A DNA stretch of 64,000 nt from Denitrobaculum sp965225735 (GCA_965225735.1 CBDDBN010000014.1:45526-109525); one strand, 5' to 3'; shown: positions 42,420 through 51,836, counted from the first letter of the stretch. The notes: generated by a model not told the origin, from the letters alone. Translations and numbers: made by a program.

Positions 42420-44060
42420 TTAGGCCGCCGCACCCATGCGGCGGTCTTCCCGGATCATCTCGGAGGCCTTCTCCGCAATCATGATGGTCGGAGAATTGGT
42501 GTTGCCGCTGGTGATGGTGGGCATGATCGAGGCGTCGACCACGCGCAAGCCTTCCATCCCGTGCACCCGCAATCGATCGTCGACCACCGCCAGAGGATCG
42601 CTGCCCATCTTGCAGGTGCCGACCGGGTGAAAGATGGTGGTCGCGATGTCGCCAGCCGCAATGGCTAGAGCTTCTTCGTCGGCGATATGCGGTCCCGGCT
42701 TGAACTCCTCCGGCGAAAAGGGCGCCAGAGCTGGCTGAGCGCAAATCTTCCGGGTCAGCAGAATGGCCTGCGCTGCCACCTTGCGGTCTGCCGGGGCCGA
42801 GAGGTAGTTCGGCCGGATCGCAGGTTGAATACGCGGGTCCGACGACTTGATGTGGATCGAGCCGCGGCTCTCGGGCCGCAGGTTGCAAACGCTGGCGGTA
42901 AAAGCCGGAAAGGGATGCAGCGGTTCGCCGAATTTCTCCAGGCTGAGCGGCTGAACGTGATACTCCAGGTTCGGCGTTTCCCGGCTCTCGTCGGATTTGG
43001 CGAAGGCACCAAGCTGGCTAGGCGCCATGGTCAGCGGGCCTGTCTTGAAGAGCATGTATTCCAGGCCCATGCCGACCTTGCCGATCAGGCTGTTGGCCCT
43101 TTCGTTCAAAGTCTTCACGTTCTTGACCTTGAAGACCGTGCGGACCTGAAGGTGGTCCTGCAGGTTCTCGCCGACCCCGGCCAGTTCGTGCTTCACCTCG
43201 ATGCCGAACTGGCTGAGAACCCGGCCAGGTCCGATGCCGGAAAGTTGCAGCAATTGCGGTGAACCGACTGCGCCGGTTGCCAGGATCACCTCGCCTCGGG
43301 CCCGCGCCTTGCTCAACACATCCTTGTGCCAGAACTCGACACCGCTCACGCGCTTTCCATCCAGCACTAACTGCTTGGCCTGAGCATGCGTGAGCACAGT
43401 CAGGTTGGGCCGCTCCATGGCCGGCCGCAAGAAAGCTTTCGCCGTGTTCCAGCGCACGCCCCTGCGCTGGTTGACCTGGAAGTAACCGCAGCCCTCGTTG
43501 TCGCCGCGGTTGAAGTCGTCCGTTTTGGGAATGCCCGCCTGATCGGCCGCCTCCTGGAAGGCGTCCAGAATATCCCAGGAAAGGCGCTGCTCCTCGACCC
43601 TCCACTCGCCGCCGCTGCCGTGGAGTTCATCGGCACCGCGCGCCTGATCTTCAGAGCGCTTGAAGACCGGCAGGACATCGTCCCAGCCCCATCCGACATT
43701 GCCGAGCTGCCGCCACTGGTCGTAATCCCGGGCCTGGCCGCGCATATAGATCATGCCGTTGATCGAAGAGCAGCCCCCGAGAACCTTGCCGCGCGGGTAG
43801 GCCAGCGCGCGGCCGTTCAGGCCCGGTTCTTCCTCGGTCTGGAAACACCAGTCCGTGCGTTCATTACCCATACAGTAGAGATAACCAACGGGAACGTGGA
43901 TCCAGAAGTAGTCGTCCTTGCCGCCGGCTTCGAGCAACAGAACCGAGACATCCGGGTCGGCGGAAAGACGATTGGCCAGAACGCAACCGGCGCTGCCGGC
44001 GCCCACGACGATATAGTCGAACTCGCCGACGTCCTTACTGCTTTCGCTTCCTTGCGCCAC
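42420..44060 (-). CDS. GMC-family FAD oxidoreductase (choline dehydrogenase-like)
   Basis: This 546-residue flavoprotein has the FAD-binding motif YIVVGAGSAGCVLANRLSADPDVSVLLLEAGG (about 15-47), GMC signature 1 PRGKVLGGCSSINGMIYMRG and signature 2 ATGAVGSPQLLQLSGIGPG. The C-terminal catalytic region is TTIFHPVGTCKMG with the active-site His, and SIMPTITSGNTNSPTIMIAEKASEMI. It oxidises a primary alcohol and passes electrons to the respiratory chain or oxygen. The substrate is unknown; betaine-aldehyde genes are absent nearby, so a true choline dehydrogenase is unlikely. It converges with the GST gene and stands downstream of the TRAP operon in the same direction, but a terminator separates them. 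Confidence 0.92.
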   Translation of the reverse strand: MAQGSESSKDVGEFDYIVVGAGSAGCVLANRLSADPDVSVLLLEAGGKDDYFWIHVPVGYLYCMGNERTDWCFQTEEEPGLNGRALAYPRGKVLGGCSSINGMIYMRGQARDYDQWRQLGNVGWGWDDVLPVFKRSEDQARGADELHGSGGEWRVEEQRLSWDILDAFQEAADQAGIPKTDDFNRGDNEGCGYFQVNQRRGVRWNTAKAFLRPAMERPNLTVLTHAQAKQLVLDGKRVSGVEFWHKDVLSKARARGEVILATGAVGSPQLLQLSGIGPGRVLSQFGIEVKHELAGVGENLQDHLQVRTVFKVKNVKTLNERANSLIGKVGMGLEYMLFKTGPLTMAPSQLGAFAKSDESRETPNLEYHVQPLSLEKFGEPLHPFPAFTASVCNLRPESRGSIHIKSSDPRIQPAIRPNYLSAPADRKVAAQAILLTRKICAQPALAPFSPEEFKPGPHIADEEALAIAAGDIATTIFHPVGTCKMGSDPLAVVDDRLRVHGMEGLRVVDASIMPTITSGNTNSPTIMIAEKASEMIREDRRMGAAA

Positions 44061-44261
44061 AACGCCTCCTGCCCTTCGTCACTGTCTCTCTTTAGCGCCA
44101 GATCTTATCAAGTGCCTCCCGTCCGGAGCAAGGCGCGGGGCTCAAAGCAAAATACGTTTAACCTGTCTTAAAATCCTCTGCCTTTCGATCAGAGAAAGCT
44201 GATCTCAAACGCGAATTTTAAGAAGATATGATCCACAAAAACGCATTACGCCATAAAGTAA

Positions 44262-44296
44262 AAACCGCCGCCATGGCGCGCATGACGGCGGTTTTC
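44262..44296 (-). terminator. Rho-independent terminator of the TRAP operon
   Basis: Perfect ten-base arms AAAACCGCCG (44262-44271) and CGGCGGTTTT (44287-44296) flank a 15-base loop. On the minus strand the stem is followed by a run of T, 22-56 bp after the dctM stop. Because both sides carry A/T runs it could stop transcription from either direction. Confidence 0.85.
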
Positions 44297-44317
44297 TTTC
44301 ATAATCTGCAGCAAAGC

Positions 44318-45628
44318 CTAACCAGGGCGGCTGCGCATGTTCTCCGGCAGGTAAGTCGCCAGTTCGGGCACGAAGATCAGCACGAAGACCATCACCACCA
44401 TAATGAAGAACATAGGAATAGCCGCCTTGGCGATATAGTTCATCTCGTGCTTGGTCATACCCTGCAACACGAAGAGATTGAAGCCGATCGGCGGCGTAAT
44501 CTGCGCCATCTCGACCACCACCACGATGAAGATACCGAACCAGATCACATCGATCCCAGCCTGACGGATCATCGGCTCGACAACCGCCATGGTCAGCACC
44601 ACCGAGGAGATACCGTCCAGGAAGCAGCCCAACACGATGTAGAAGACCAGCAGCGCCATCAGCAGCTCAAAGCGGCTAAACTCCATGGAGGCGATCCATT
44701 CGGCAAGCGCCCGCGGCAAACCGGTGAAGCCCATCGCCAGCGAGAGAAATGCCGCACCAGCGAGGATCAGGGCGATCATGGCCGAAGTCCGGGTCGCGCC
44801 CATCAGGCTCTCGGTGAATGTCGACCAGTTGAGCGACCCCTGGCTCGCGGCCAGCACAAGTGCGCCGATGACGCCGAAGGCCGCCGCCTCGGTGGCCGTG
44901 GCCCAGCCGAGATACATGGAACCGATCACCAGCAGGATCAGGCAGATCACCGGGATCAGAAAACGCGAGTTCGAGATCTTTTGCAGGATCGTGGTTTTGG
45001 GCTCGGCATCGGGGTTGTATTTCGACGAGACCTTCGAATAGATCGCCACATACCCCATGAACATGCCGGCCAGAACCAGCCCCGGCACCACGCCGGCGAT
45101 GAAGAGCTTGGAAATGGACTCGTTGATGGTCACGCCGTAGACGATCAGCGTCAGCGAGGGCGGGATCATCAGACCCAGCGTGGCTGCGCCGGCCAGCGTC
45201 CCGATGATCATATGTTCCGGATAGTTTCGCCGGCGCAGTTCGGGGATCGACATCTTGCCGACGGTCGTGAGCGTCGCCGCCGAGGAACCCGAAACGGCGG
45301 CAAAAACCGTGCAGCCGACGATATTGGTGTGCACCAGACCACCCGGCAGGCCCGCCATCCAGGGCGTCAGGCCCTTGAACATGTCTTCCGACAAACGTGT
45401 TCGAAAGAGGATCTCACCCATCCAGATGAAGAGCGGCAGCGCGGTCAGGGTCCAGGAGGAAGAAGCGCTCCAGATCGTGGTGATCATGGCGTCGCCGACC
45501 GGCCGCGTGGTGAAGAGCTCCATGCCGAAGAAAGCGACACCCAGCAGCGCGAGGCCGACCCAGACACCAGTACCCAGCAAGAGGAAAAGGATGAAGAGGA
45601 ATATGGCGATCAGTTCGAGCTGTTCCAT
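44318..45628 (-). CDS. dctM: TRAP transporter large permease (DctM)
   Basis: This 436-residue membrane protein of about twelve helices has the DctM signatures MGEILFRTRLSEDMFKGLTPWMAGLPGGL, GCTVFAAVSGSSAATLTTVGKMSIPEL, TLAGAATLGLMIPPSLTLIVYGV and EMAQITPPIGFNLFVLQGM. It imports an organic acid or zwitterion with sodium, working with the DctQ and DctP proteins encoded upstream. The gene is last in the leftward series and ends at the terminator. Neighbouring amino-acid-type enzymes suggest an amino acid derivative as cargo, though TRAP systems mostly carry carboxylates in general. Confidence 0.93.
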   Translation of the reverse strand: MEQLELIAIFLFILFLLLGTGVWVGLALLGVAFFGMELFTTRPVGDAMITTIWSASSSWTLTALPLFIWMGEILFRTRLSEDMFKGLTPWMAGLPGGLVHTNIVGCTVFAAVSGSSAATLTTVGKMSIPELRRRNYPEHMIIGTLAGAATLGLMIPPSLTLIVYGVTINESISKLFIAGVVPGLVLAGMFMGYVAIYSKVSSKYNPDAEPKTTILQKISNSRFLIPVICLILLVIGSMYLGWATATEAAAFGVIGALVLAASQGSLNWSTFTESLMGATRTSAMIALILAGAAFLSLAMGFTGLPRALAEWIASMEFSRFELLMALLVFYIVLGCFLDGISSVVLTMAVVEPMIRQAGIDVIWFGIFIVVVVEMAQITPPIGFNLFVLQGMTKHEMNYIAKAAIPMFFIMVVMVFVLIFVPELATYLPENMRSRPG

Positions 45629-45637
45629 GACCGCCCC

Positions 45638-46165
45638 CTATTCGTGGTCTTCGACGGTTTCCGCATCGATGCGGTGTTCGCCGGTAAAAATCAGATTGAC
45701 GAGGTGATCGGTCAGGGCGATCGCGAAGAAGATTGAACCCACGACCATGGACACCTGAGGGATCCAGATCGGAGTCGCATCCTGGCCCTGGCTGACATCG
45801 TGCAGCTTCCAGGACCAATAGGCCCCTTTCCAGGCATAGTAAGCCACATACCAACCCAGGGCGGTCCCGATACCGAAACACCAGATTTCCAGCCAGCGTC
45901 GATGCCGGCCCACCGCCTGCAACAGCAGGCTGACCCGAATATGGGCGCCTCGGTTCAGCGCGTGGGCGAAGGCAAAGAAGGAAGCCGCCGCCATGCAGTA
46001 TCCTGCGTAGTCAGTCGCACCTGGAAAAACGTTTCCGGTCCAGCGCGCAAGCATCTGCAGGACGACGATGGTCAGGATGGCGATGAGAAACAACGCCGCG
46101 ACGATCCCCGATCCGAAGTAGAGTTTGTCCAATATTCTGCGGACAAGCGATCCGACAGCGCTCAT
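45638..46165 (-). CDS. dctQ: TRAP transporter small permease (DctQ)
   Basis: This protein of about 175 residues has four helices and the DctQ pattern VLQMLARWTGNVFPGATDYAGYCMAAASFFAFAHALNRGAHIRVSLLL. The start at 46165 follows AGGGGGAACTCG, and the frame is open further upstream to 46282 without sense. It is nine bp upstream of dctM and separated from dctP by a strong hairpin. Beyond the last helix the protein is rich in acidic residues (GEHRIDAETVEDHE). Confidence 0.88.
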   Translation of the reverse strand: MSAVGSLVRRILDKLYFGSGIVAALFLIAILTIVVLQMLARWTGNVFPGATDYAGYCMAAASFFAFAHALNRGAHIRVSLLLQAVGRHRRWLEIWCFGIGTALGWYVAYYAWKGAYWSWKLHDVSQGQDATPIWIPQVSMVVGSIFFAIALTDHLVNLIFTGEHRIDAETVEDHE

Positions 46166-46288
46166 CGAGTTCCCCCTGCTTTCCCCAGCATTACATGATT
46201 TTAGCACTTGGCCGTCGTGGAACCTGTTGCTGGTTCTCTTACGCTGCGGGGCGAGGGCCCTGCGCGCCCAACCAATGCTCAAAACAGA

Positions 46289-46314
46289 CTGGAGGGGCCC
46301 GTAGGCCCCTCCAG
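46289..46314 (-). terminator. Strong hairpin between dctP and dctQ
   Basis: CTGGAGGGGCC and GGCCCCTCCAG are perfect eleven-base arms with a four-base loop (46289-46314). On the minus strand TCTGTTTT follows. It lies eleven bases after the dctP stop and ahead of dctQ, so it probably stabilises dctP mRNA and partly terminates, giving excess binding protein. Confidence 0.82.
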
Positions 46315-46324
46315 TTATCGGGCC

Positions 46325-47308
46325 TTACTCGGCCCTGTAAGCGTCGATGATTGCCTGGCCCGGAGCGCCAGCCTTTTCGAGCCACTCTTTGGTCATGACT
46401 TCGCCGAAGCCGACCAGTTCACCTTGCATTTTTTCGCTGGCGGGTGCGACCGTCATGCCGCCGGCGCGCAGCCCATTCAGCGTGAAGTCGGTGTACTGAA
46501 CCGAACGCCAGTAGCCTGCGTAAGAGGCCATCTCGGCGCAGGCTTCCATGACGTTCTTCGTGGTATCGTCCAGACCATCCCAGGAGTCTTTGTTGACGAT
46601 GACGTAGTTCCGCGGCAGCCAGGAATCGACCTCGTAGAAGTGGGTCAGATGCTCCCAGACCTTCCGGTCGTAACCGGTCGCGCCGGACGAAACCATAGAC
46701 TCAGCAACACCGGTGGCGAAAGCCTGCGAAATTTCAGCTGCTTCAACCTGAACCGGCAGCATACCCGCCAGTTCGGCCAAGCGTGCCGTAGCCGAATTGT
46801 AAGAGCGGAACTTCACACCCTTCATATCGGCGACCTCATTGACTTCCTTCTTGAAGTAGAGGCCCTGCGGCGGCCAAGGAACAGCGTAGAGCAGCTTCAG
46901 ATTTTGTTCATCCAGGACCTTCTCGATTTCCGGTCGCGCGGCTTTCCAGAGCTTTTCGGACGCCTCGAAGGAGTTTGCCAGGAACGGAATGGAGTCGACG
47001 CCGAACAGCGCGTTTTCATTCTGGTGTGCCGACAGCAGGCGTTCGCCGATCGGCGCCTGACCGGTCTGCACGGCGCGCTTGATATCGTTGCCCTTGAAGA
47101 GCGAACCGGACGGATGGGTCACAATCTCAAGCGACCCTCCGGTTCCCTTGGTGACGCATTTGCCGAATTCAGCACCGGTGACCGAGTGGAAGTTGGTCGC
47201 GGAGTAAGCCATCGGCATGTCCCAGGTTTCCGCCGAAGCGCTGGTCGTCACCGATGCGGCCAATCCGATCCCCGCGGCCGTCGCGAGCAGTGATTTCATC
47301 AATCTCAT
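46325..47308 (-). CDS. dctP: TRAP transporter substrate-binding protein (DctP)
   Basis: This 327-residue periplasmic protein has a signal peptide (MKSLLATAAGIGLAASVTTSASA) and the DctP fold: TWDMPMAYSATNFHSVTGAEFGKCV, IVTHPSGSLFKGNDIKRAVQTGQAPIGERLLS, and the diagnostic KGVKFRSYNSATARLAELAGMLPVQVEAAEISQAFATGVAESM, with the Arg that normally binds the ligand carboxylate (KFRSYN). This points to a carboxylate-bearing cargo. The protein family includes binders of amino acid-like and sugar-acid ligands. It is upstream of the small and large permeases in the leftward unit. Confidence 0.92.
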   Translation of the reverse strand: MRLMKSLLATAAGIGLAASVTTSASAETWDMPMAYSATNFHSVTGAEFGKCVTKGTGGSLEIVTHPSGSLFKGNDIKRAVQTGQAPIGERLLSAHQNENALFGVDSIPFLANSFEASEKLWKAARPEIEKVLDEQNLKLLYAVPWPPQGLYFKKEVNEVADMKGVKFRSYNSATARLAELAGMLPVQVEAAEISQAFATGVAESMVSSGATGYDRKVWEHLTHFYEVDSWLPRNYVIVNKDSWDGLDDTTKNVMEACAEMASYAGYWRSVQYTDFTLNGLRAGGMTVAPASEKMQGELVGFGEVMTKEWLEKAGAPGQAIIDAYRAE

Positions 47309-47353
47309 TTCCTTTTTTCTCCCTGTCGTTGGCGGCGTCGAATAGAGCCGCGG

Positions 47354-48625
47354 TCAAGCGAATCTTGCCGGCGCGTAGGCCGAAAGATCACTGTTGGGCC
47401 GATCCCCGGATATCAATCCGGCCAGGATCCGCCCGGTTTTTGGCCCGCCGGTCAGGCCGATATGGTGATGACCAAATCCCATAAAGACCGACTTGAGACC
47501 CGGGGCCTCGCCAATGACCGGAATGGAATCCGAAACGGCGGGGCGGTGCCCCATCCACTCCCGGGTTTCCTTCCAGGTCAAACCTGGTATCGCTTTGGTG
47601 ATGTTCTCCAGCAGCAGCTCGATCGGGCGTTTGCTGGGCGGCGCGTCGAGGCCGCCGAATTCGACGAGCCCGGCGACGCGCAAACGCCCGTCCATAGGTG
47701 TGATGACGTATTTGCCCGAGGCGATCATAACCGGAGAGCGCGGCATAACGCTGGGCTCGACCAGTTCGACGTGATAGCCCCGCTCGCTTTCCAACGGCAC
47801 TTTGATGCCGAGCTTCGCCGCCAGCGGACCGGACCAGGCGCCGGTCGTCACCACAGCGGCGTCACAATCGATGACGCCCTGATCCGTGGCAACGCCGGTC
47901 AAGCGTCCACCGTCTTTACGAAAATCCAAAACATCCGCCTTCACCGAGCGGCCGCCGTTCGCCTCGACATGCGCCGCCAGGTCCTTAACGTAGCGGCCCG
48001 GGTCGGCAATCCGCCCGTGATCGGGCAAGCAAACGGCGAAATTCAGATCCTCGGCGAAGACCGGGTCGTAGGCCTTGAAGGCCTCGCCCTCCAGCTCCTG
48101 CCAAGTAAAGCCGTTGGCCTTGCGCAAGCCCCAGCCGAAGCTGTCGGCTTCATAGTTGCTGCGGTCACCGTAGATGAAGACGTAGTCGGACGGCACCAGC
48201 CATTTCTCGGCGCCGGTGCCCTGCGCCAAAGCCTGGTGCTGCTCCAGGCTGTCGCCGACGATGTCTGTAAGGGCCGTGGCGATCCGCGTCGTCTCCGACG
48301 CCTTACAATGCGAGAGATAAGGCCGCAGAAACGGCAGCAGCTTGGGAAGATAGGACCAGCGGAGGAACAGCGGCGAGTTTTTGTCCAACAGCATCCCCGG
48401 CACCTTACCGAGTAAGCCGGGCACCGTGACGGGCACCACCGAACAGGATGCGAGAATCCCGCCGTTGCCGTAGGAGGTGCCTTCGCCCGGACCCAGCCGG
48501 TCGATCAGAATCACCTCACAGCCGGCTCGCTGCAACCAAACAGCCGTCGAGACTCCGACGATTCCAGCTCCGATCACGGCCACCTTACCGGCCGCAGCAG
48601 CATTATGCCTCGGAGCTTGCATCAT
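47354..48625 (-). CDS. DadA-like FAD-dependent D-amino acid dehydrogenase
   Basis: This flavoprotein of about 423 residues has an N-terminal KVAVIGAGIVGVSTAVWLQRAGCEVILIDR Rossmann motif, then GEGTSYGNGGILASCSVVPVTVPG, GRIADPGRYVKDLAAHVEANGG, VVTTGAWSGPLAAKLGIKVPLESERGYHV, and the C-terminal GHRPAVSDSIPVIGEAPGLKSVFMGFGHHHIGLTGGPKTGRILAGLI. The family oxidises D-amino acids (or hydroxyproline, glycine-type imino acids) to 2-oxo acids. Together with the TRAP transporter it probably processes an imported D-amino acid derivative. Starts at 48658 and 48625 are possible; I prefer 48625, near GAGG. Confidence 0.88.
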   Translation of the reverse strand: MMQAPRHNAAAAGKVAVIGAGIVGVSTAVWLQRAGCEVILIDRLGPGEGTSYGNGGILASCSVVPVTVPGLLGKVPGMLLDKNSPLFLRWSYLPKLLPFLRPYLSHCKASETTRIATALTDIVGDSLEQHQALAQGTGAEKWLVPSDYVFIYGDRSNYEADSFGWGLRKANGFTWQELEGEAFKAYDPVFAEDLNFAVCLPDHGRIADPGRYVKDLAAHVEANGGRSVKADVLDFRKDGGRLTGVATDQGVIDCDAAVVTTGAWSGPLAAKLGIKVPLESERGYHVELVEPSVMPRSPVMIASGKYVITPMDGRLRVAGLVEFGGLDAPPSKRPIELLLENITKAIPGLTWKETREWMGHRPAVSDSIPVIGEAPGLKSVFMGFGHHHIGLTGGPKTGRILAGLISGDRPNSDLSAYAPARFA

Positions 48626-48718
48626 CCTGTTTTGTTTTCCTCTTTCTTCTTCAGCCATCGCTAAAAGGCATGATCACAATCTCTGAGATTGAACGCGGTC
48701 AGACGACAGCGCAAGCCC

Positions 48719-49846
48719 TTACTGCCTTGTCTCCACGGCATAGTGGCCAAGTTTTTCCGTATCCACCTCGAATCCAAGGCCTGGTGCATCGGGAACCGCA
48801 ACCTTGCCGTGATCGCTTGGAAAAGGCTCGCTTAAGAGGTCTTCCTTCAGGTACCAGCGCGCCTGGTAGAACTCACAACCCAGCGAGATATTTGGCGTTG
48901 CGGCGATCATGTGGGTACCGGCCAGATGGGCGATCCCGCTTTCAAACATATCGCCGCCGTAAGCCGGCAAGCCCGCCGATTCAGCGATGGCCGCCACCTC
49001 CATACCGCGCCTCGGTCCACCCGTTTTCATAATCTTCACGGATACCGCATCGCAAAGCCGTCCCTTAACGGCGCGGTGGGCGTCACTTGGCGAAAAGACC
49101 GTTTCATCGGCAAGAATGGGGGTATCGAGCTCGGCCGTGAAAAGCGCCATGGCTTCATGGTTCCGACCCGGCACGGGCTGTTCAATGAAGGTCACATTGA
49201 ATTGCTCGACATCCCTGAGTTTGCGCAACGCGCCGAAGGGCTGCAGACCCTGGTTGTAGTCGATCCGGATATCCAAATCGGGGTAGTCTTTGCGCAAACG
49301 CTCCAGCCGCATCAGATCGAAGGCATGACCGCGCACGCCGGTCTTAAGCTTGATGATCCGCAGACCCTCTTCCCAGACCCGCGCCATCAAAGCCATATCG
49401 GCCTCGAAGTCGGGATCGGCCAGAGAGATCGAGAGCGGGATCTCGCTGCGATAGCGGCCGCCGAGCAAGGCCCAGACGGGCTGCCCCGTGGCCCGGCCGC
49501 GGCAATCCAGCAACGCCGTTTCCAACGCAGCCTTGGCCTCCGTATGCCCCGCGATCGCCTTGTCGGCCTTGGCCATGATCAGAGGAATATCCGCGGGATC
49601 GGCGCCGATCACCGCCGGACGAATATAGCGGTCCAACGCCGCCGCGTTGGCTTCGGCGGTTCCGGTAAAGACCGCCCAGGGAGATCCCTCACCGAATCCG
49701 ACGCAACCCGATGCCGTCTCCAAGCGGACAACCACGATGTCGACGTCGCCGGCGACAAGTCCACTGCCGTGATCCCGCGGGCTGCGCACCGGCAGGGCCA
49801 CGTGCCAGACGGTCATGCGCTCGATGCTGTCCTTTTCATATCCCAT
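48719..49846 (-). CDS. Enolase-superfamily enzyme, muconate lactonising (MLE) subgroup
   Basis: This 375-residue protein has the capping domain (VVVRLETASGCVGFGEGSPW, AALETALLDCRGRATGQPVWALLGG) and a TIM barrel. It has a KxK motif in IIKLKTGVRG (about 165), metal ligands in RIDYNQG (Asp), TFIEQPV (Glu) and ILADETV (Asp), and the opposite lysine in SVKIMKTGG. This is the MLE subgroup, which includes muconate cycloisomerases, N-acylamino acid racemases, dipeptide epimerases, cis-3-hydroxyproline dehydratase and hydroxyproline-betaine epimerase. The C-terminus GCEFYQARWYLKED is typical of members that handle small amino or carboxylic acids. Its place between a D-amino acid oxidase and a ThDP enzyme suggests a racemase or epimerase on the imported substrate. 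Confidence 0.85.
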   Translation of the reverse strand: MGYEKDSIERMTVWHVALPVRSPRDHGSGLVAGDVDIVVVRLETASGCVGFGEGSPWAVFTGTAEANAAALDRYIRPAVIGADPADIPLIMAKADKAIAGHTEAKAALETALLDCRGRATGQPVWALLGGRYRSEIPLSISLADPDFEADMALMARVWEEGLRIIKLKTGVRGHAFDLMRLERLRKDYPDLDIRIDYNQGLQPFGALRKLRDVEQFNVTFIEQPVPGRNHEAMALFTAELDTPILADETVFSPSDAHRAVKGRLCDAVSVKIMKTGGPRRGMEVAAIAESAGLPAYGGDMFESGIAHLAGTHMIAATPNISLGCEFYQARWYLKEDLLSEPFPSDHGKVAVPDAPGLGFEVDTEKLGHYAVETRQ

Positions 49847-49861
49847 GAACCGCAGCTCCGC

Positions 49862-51559
49862 TTAAGCGACCCACTCGCTGACCGGCGCCTTGGCGTCCTG
49901 CAGCGGCTGTGCGATGACATCGACAAGGGTCGGTCCATCCGCTTCCAAGGCCGCCTTCATCGCGCCCTCCAGGTCCGCGGGATCCTCGACACGCCAGGTC
50001 TTCAGGCCATAGGCCGCGGCAATGCCCGCATGGTCGCTGCGTGAGAAATCGACAGAGTAGTAGCGTTCACCGAAACCGCTCTTCTGCCCAGCTTTGATCC
50101 AGCCATAGACAGAGTTCGAAAAGACCACATAGGTCACCGGCAGATTCTTGCGCATCACCGTCTCGTACTCGCCAACGGTAAAGCCGAAGCTGCCATCGCC
50201 CATGACCGAAACGCATTTCGCGCCGGGCCGCCCATAGTGCGCGCCCAGGACCGCAGCCGCTGAGTATCCCAGCGCGCCATGCGCCCGGTTGGTGATGAAT
50301 TGCCTGCCCGGTTTGCCGTTCTGATAGAAGGCCGAGAAGAAAGGACAGGGCGTACCCGGATCGGCCACCACGACCGCGTCGTCGTCCAGGAGCTTACCGA
50401 GAGTCGCAACCACCCGCTCCGGCCGGATCGGCGCATCGTTGCTGGCGGCGCGCTCCTCAAAATCCGCGAACTTGACCATTCGCGCCTTGGCGATCCGCGC
50501 GGCGCCGCCAAAATCCCGTTGTTCGCCGGACTTGGCGAGCACCTCATTCGCCATGCGCAGCGCCAACTGAGCATCGCCGTTCAGGGCCACCTCGGTCTCG
50601 TAGTTGGCCGAGATCACCATGGGATCCACGTCGATATGCAGGATACGCTGGCCCGGTTTCGGGCAACGCCAGCGCTCGGTGGTCACCGAGCCGGCGCGGC
50701 AACCGATAAAGAGCACCAGGTCGGCCTCTTCGACCACTTCCCGGGTCTCGGGAACGCCGCCGTTGCTGCCCACCACGCCGAGGCACAGCGGGTGGCTGTC
50801 CGCCAGGCTACCCTGTCCGCTGATGGTCGTGGCCACGGTCAGGTTGAGCGCTTCGGCGAAGCTCTGCAGCTCGCTCTCCGCGCCGGAGATCACCACACCG
50901 CCGCCGCAAATGATCATGGGGTTCTTAGCGGACAGCAGCGCCTCGACCATGCGCTCCACCGCCTCCAATCCGGGTCCGGCCCGCCAGGCCGGATAGCTGC
51001 CCAGCTCCGGCTGCGCCCAGATCTCGCTCTCCGATACCGGGGCTTTCTGGACGTCAAAAGGCAAGCCGATGTGCGCTGAGCCTGGCCGGCCCGTGGTCAT
51101 GGCCCGAAAGGCGGAGCGGACCATGGCCGGCAGGCGTTCGGCTTGGTCGATCACCGTGTTCCACTTGGTCAGGGGTTTGAAGAGACTGTTCTGGTCCAGT
51201 TCTGTCAGGGGATAGCGCCCGCGCGCGGAGACCGAAACATCGGTAGTGATCCCGAGGATCGGCACGGAGGACTCGTTCGCTTCGACCAGCCCGGGCAGAA
51301 TGTACGTCGCACCGCCGCCGCTCGGTCCCTCGCAGACACCCACCTTCCCCGAAACCCGCGCATAGGCATCGGCCATGTAAGCCGCATGGCGTTCATCGCG
51401 GGTCAGGATGTGCTCAATGCCGTGATCGAGGCGATAAAGAGCGTCGTAAAGCGGCAGCGTTGTATCACCGCAGAGTCCGAAAATATGTTTGACGCCATGA
51501 GCCTGCAGCATCCGCACCATCGCTTCGGCGCCAGTTAGCTCATTTCCACCTGCGGCCAT
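49862..51559 (-). CDS. ThDP-dependent enzyme (acetolactate synthase / benzoylformate decarboxylase fold)
   Basis: This is a protein of about 565 residues with three domains. The PYR domain (about 1-170) has GDTTLPLYDALYRLDHGIEHILTRDERHAAYMADAYARVSGKVGVCEG with the catalytic Glu equivalent (TRDERHAA). The central domain is about 195-330. The PP domain (about 390-560) has the ThDP motif GDGSFGFTVGEYETVMRKNLPVTYVVFSNSVYG. The acetolactate synthase FAD-site hallmark is weak, so a decarboxylase or carboligase on a 2-oxo acid is more likely than a true branched-chain enzyme. The start is at 51559, after GGAGAG; the frame is open 16 codons upstream to 51607. It is first in the leftward operon. Confidence 0.87.
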   Translation of the reverse strand: MAAGGNELTGAEAMVRMLQAHGVKHIFGLCGDTTLPLYDALYRLDHGIEHILTRDERHAAYMADAYARVSGKVGVCEGPSGGGATYILPGLVEANESSVPILGITTDVSVSARGRYPLTELDQNSLFKPLTKWNTVIDQAERLPAMVRSAFRAMTTGRPGSAHIGLPFDVQKAPVSESEIWAQPELGSYPAWRAGPGLEAVERMVEALLSAKNPMIICGGGVVISGAESELQSFAEALNLTVATTISGQGSLADSHPLCLGVVGSNGGVPETREVVEEADLVLFIGCRAGSVTTERWRCPKPGQRILHIDVDPMVISANYETEVALNGDAQLALRMANEVLAKSGEQRDFGGAARIAKARMVKFADFEERAASNDAPIRPERVVATLGKLLDDDAVVVADPGTPCPFFSAFYQNGKPGRQFITNRAHGALGYSAAAVLGAHYGRPGAKCVSVMGDGSFGFTVGEYETVMRKNLPVTYVVFSNSVYGWIKAGQKSGFGERYYSVDFSRSDHAGIAAAYGLKTWRVEDPADLEGAMKAALEADGPTLVDVIAQPLQDAKAPVSEWVA

Positions 51560-51671
51560 TCCACTCTCCCAAAAAGGGACCGCCGTACATCCCCGAAATT
51601 CAGTCAAAAACGACGCTAGCAGCCGAAGTGGAGCCGGTTCATTCCGACTTGACTTCGATACTGCATTTTTA

Positions 51672-51683
51672 CCTGTATACAGG
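51672..51683. promoter_or_regulatory. CCTGTATACAGG palindrome, probable GntR operator
   Basis: This perfect twelve-base palindrome is followed by a partial copy ACTGTATGT at 51684-51692. It lies in the 277-bp gap between the divergent ThDP gene (start 51559) and gntR-like gene (start 51837). GntR/FCD regulators commonly bind TGTATACA-type dyads. Confidence 0.68.
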
Positions 51684-51836
51684 ACTGTATGTTTTAAGTT
51701 GCGCGAGAGTCAAGCAGGTGCAATAACTTTCTTACAGCCGCAGGAATAGCCTTGCTTGAAAGATCACGGCAGGGCATCAAACCGGCGGCAACAACTGTAC
51801 AATCCGACCAATCGAGGGCGGGTACGAGGGAGCGAA

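Noticed and set aside
42420..44060. True choline dehydrogenase (betA)
   Set aside because: The GMC fold is certain, but there is no betB, betI or choline transporter nearby, and the family covers many alcohols.
44228..45736. A 502-codon open frame on the plus strand
   Set aside because: It is antisense to dctM, rich in His, Asp and Arg as shadow frames in GC-rich genes are, and matches no family. The minus strand carries clear TRAP permease motifs.
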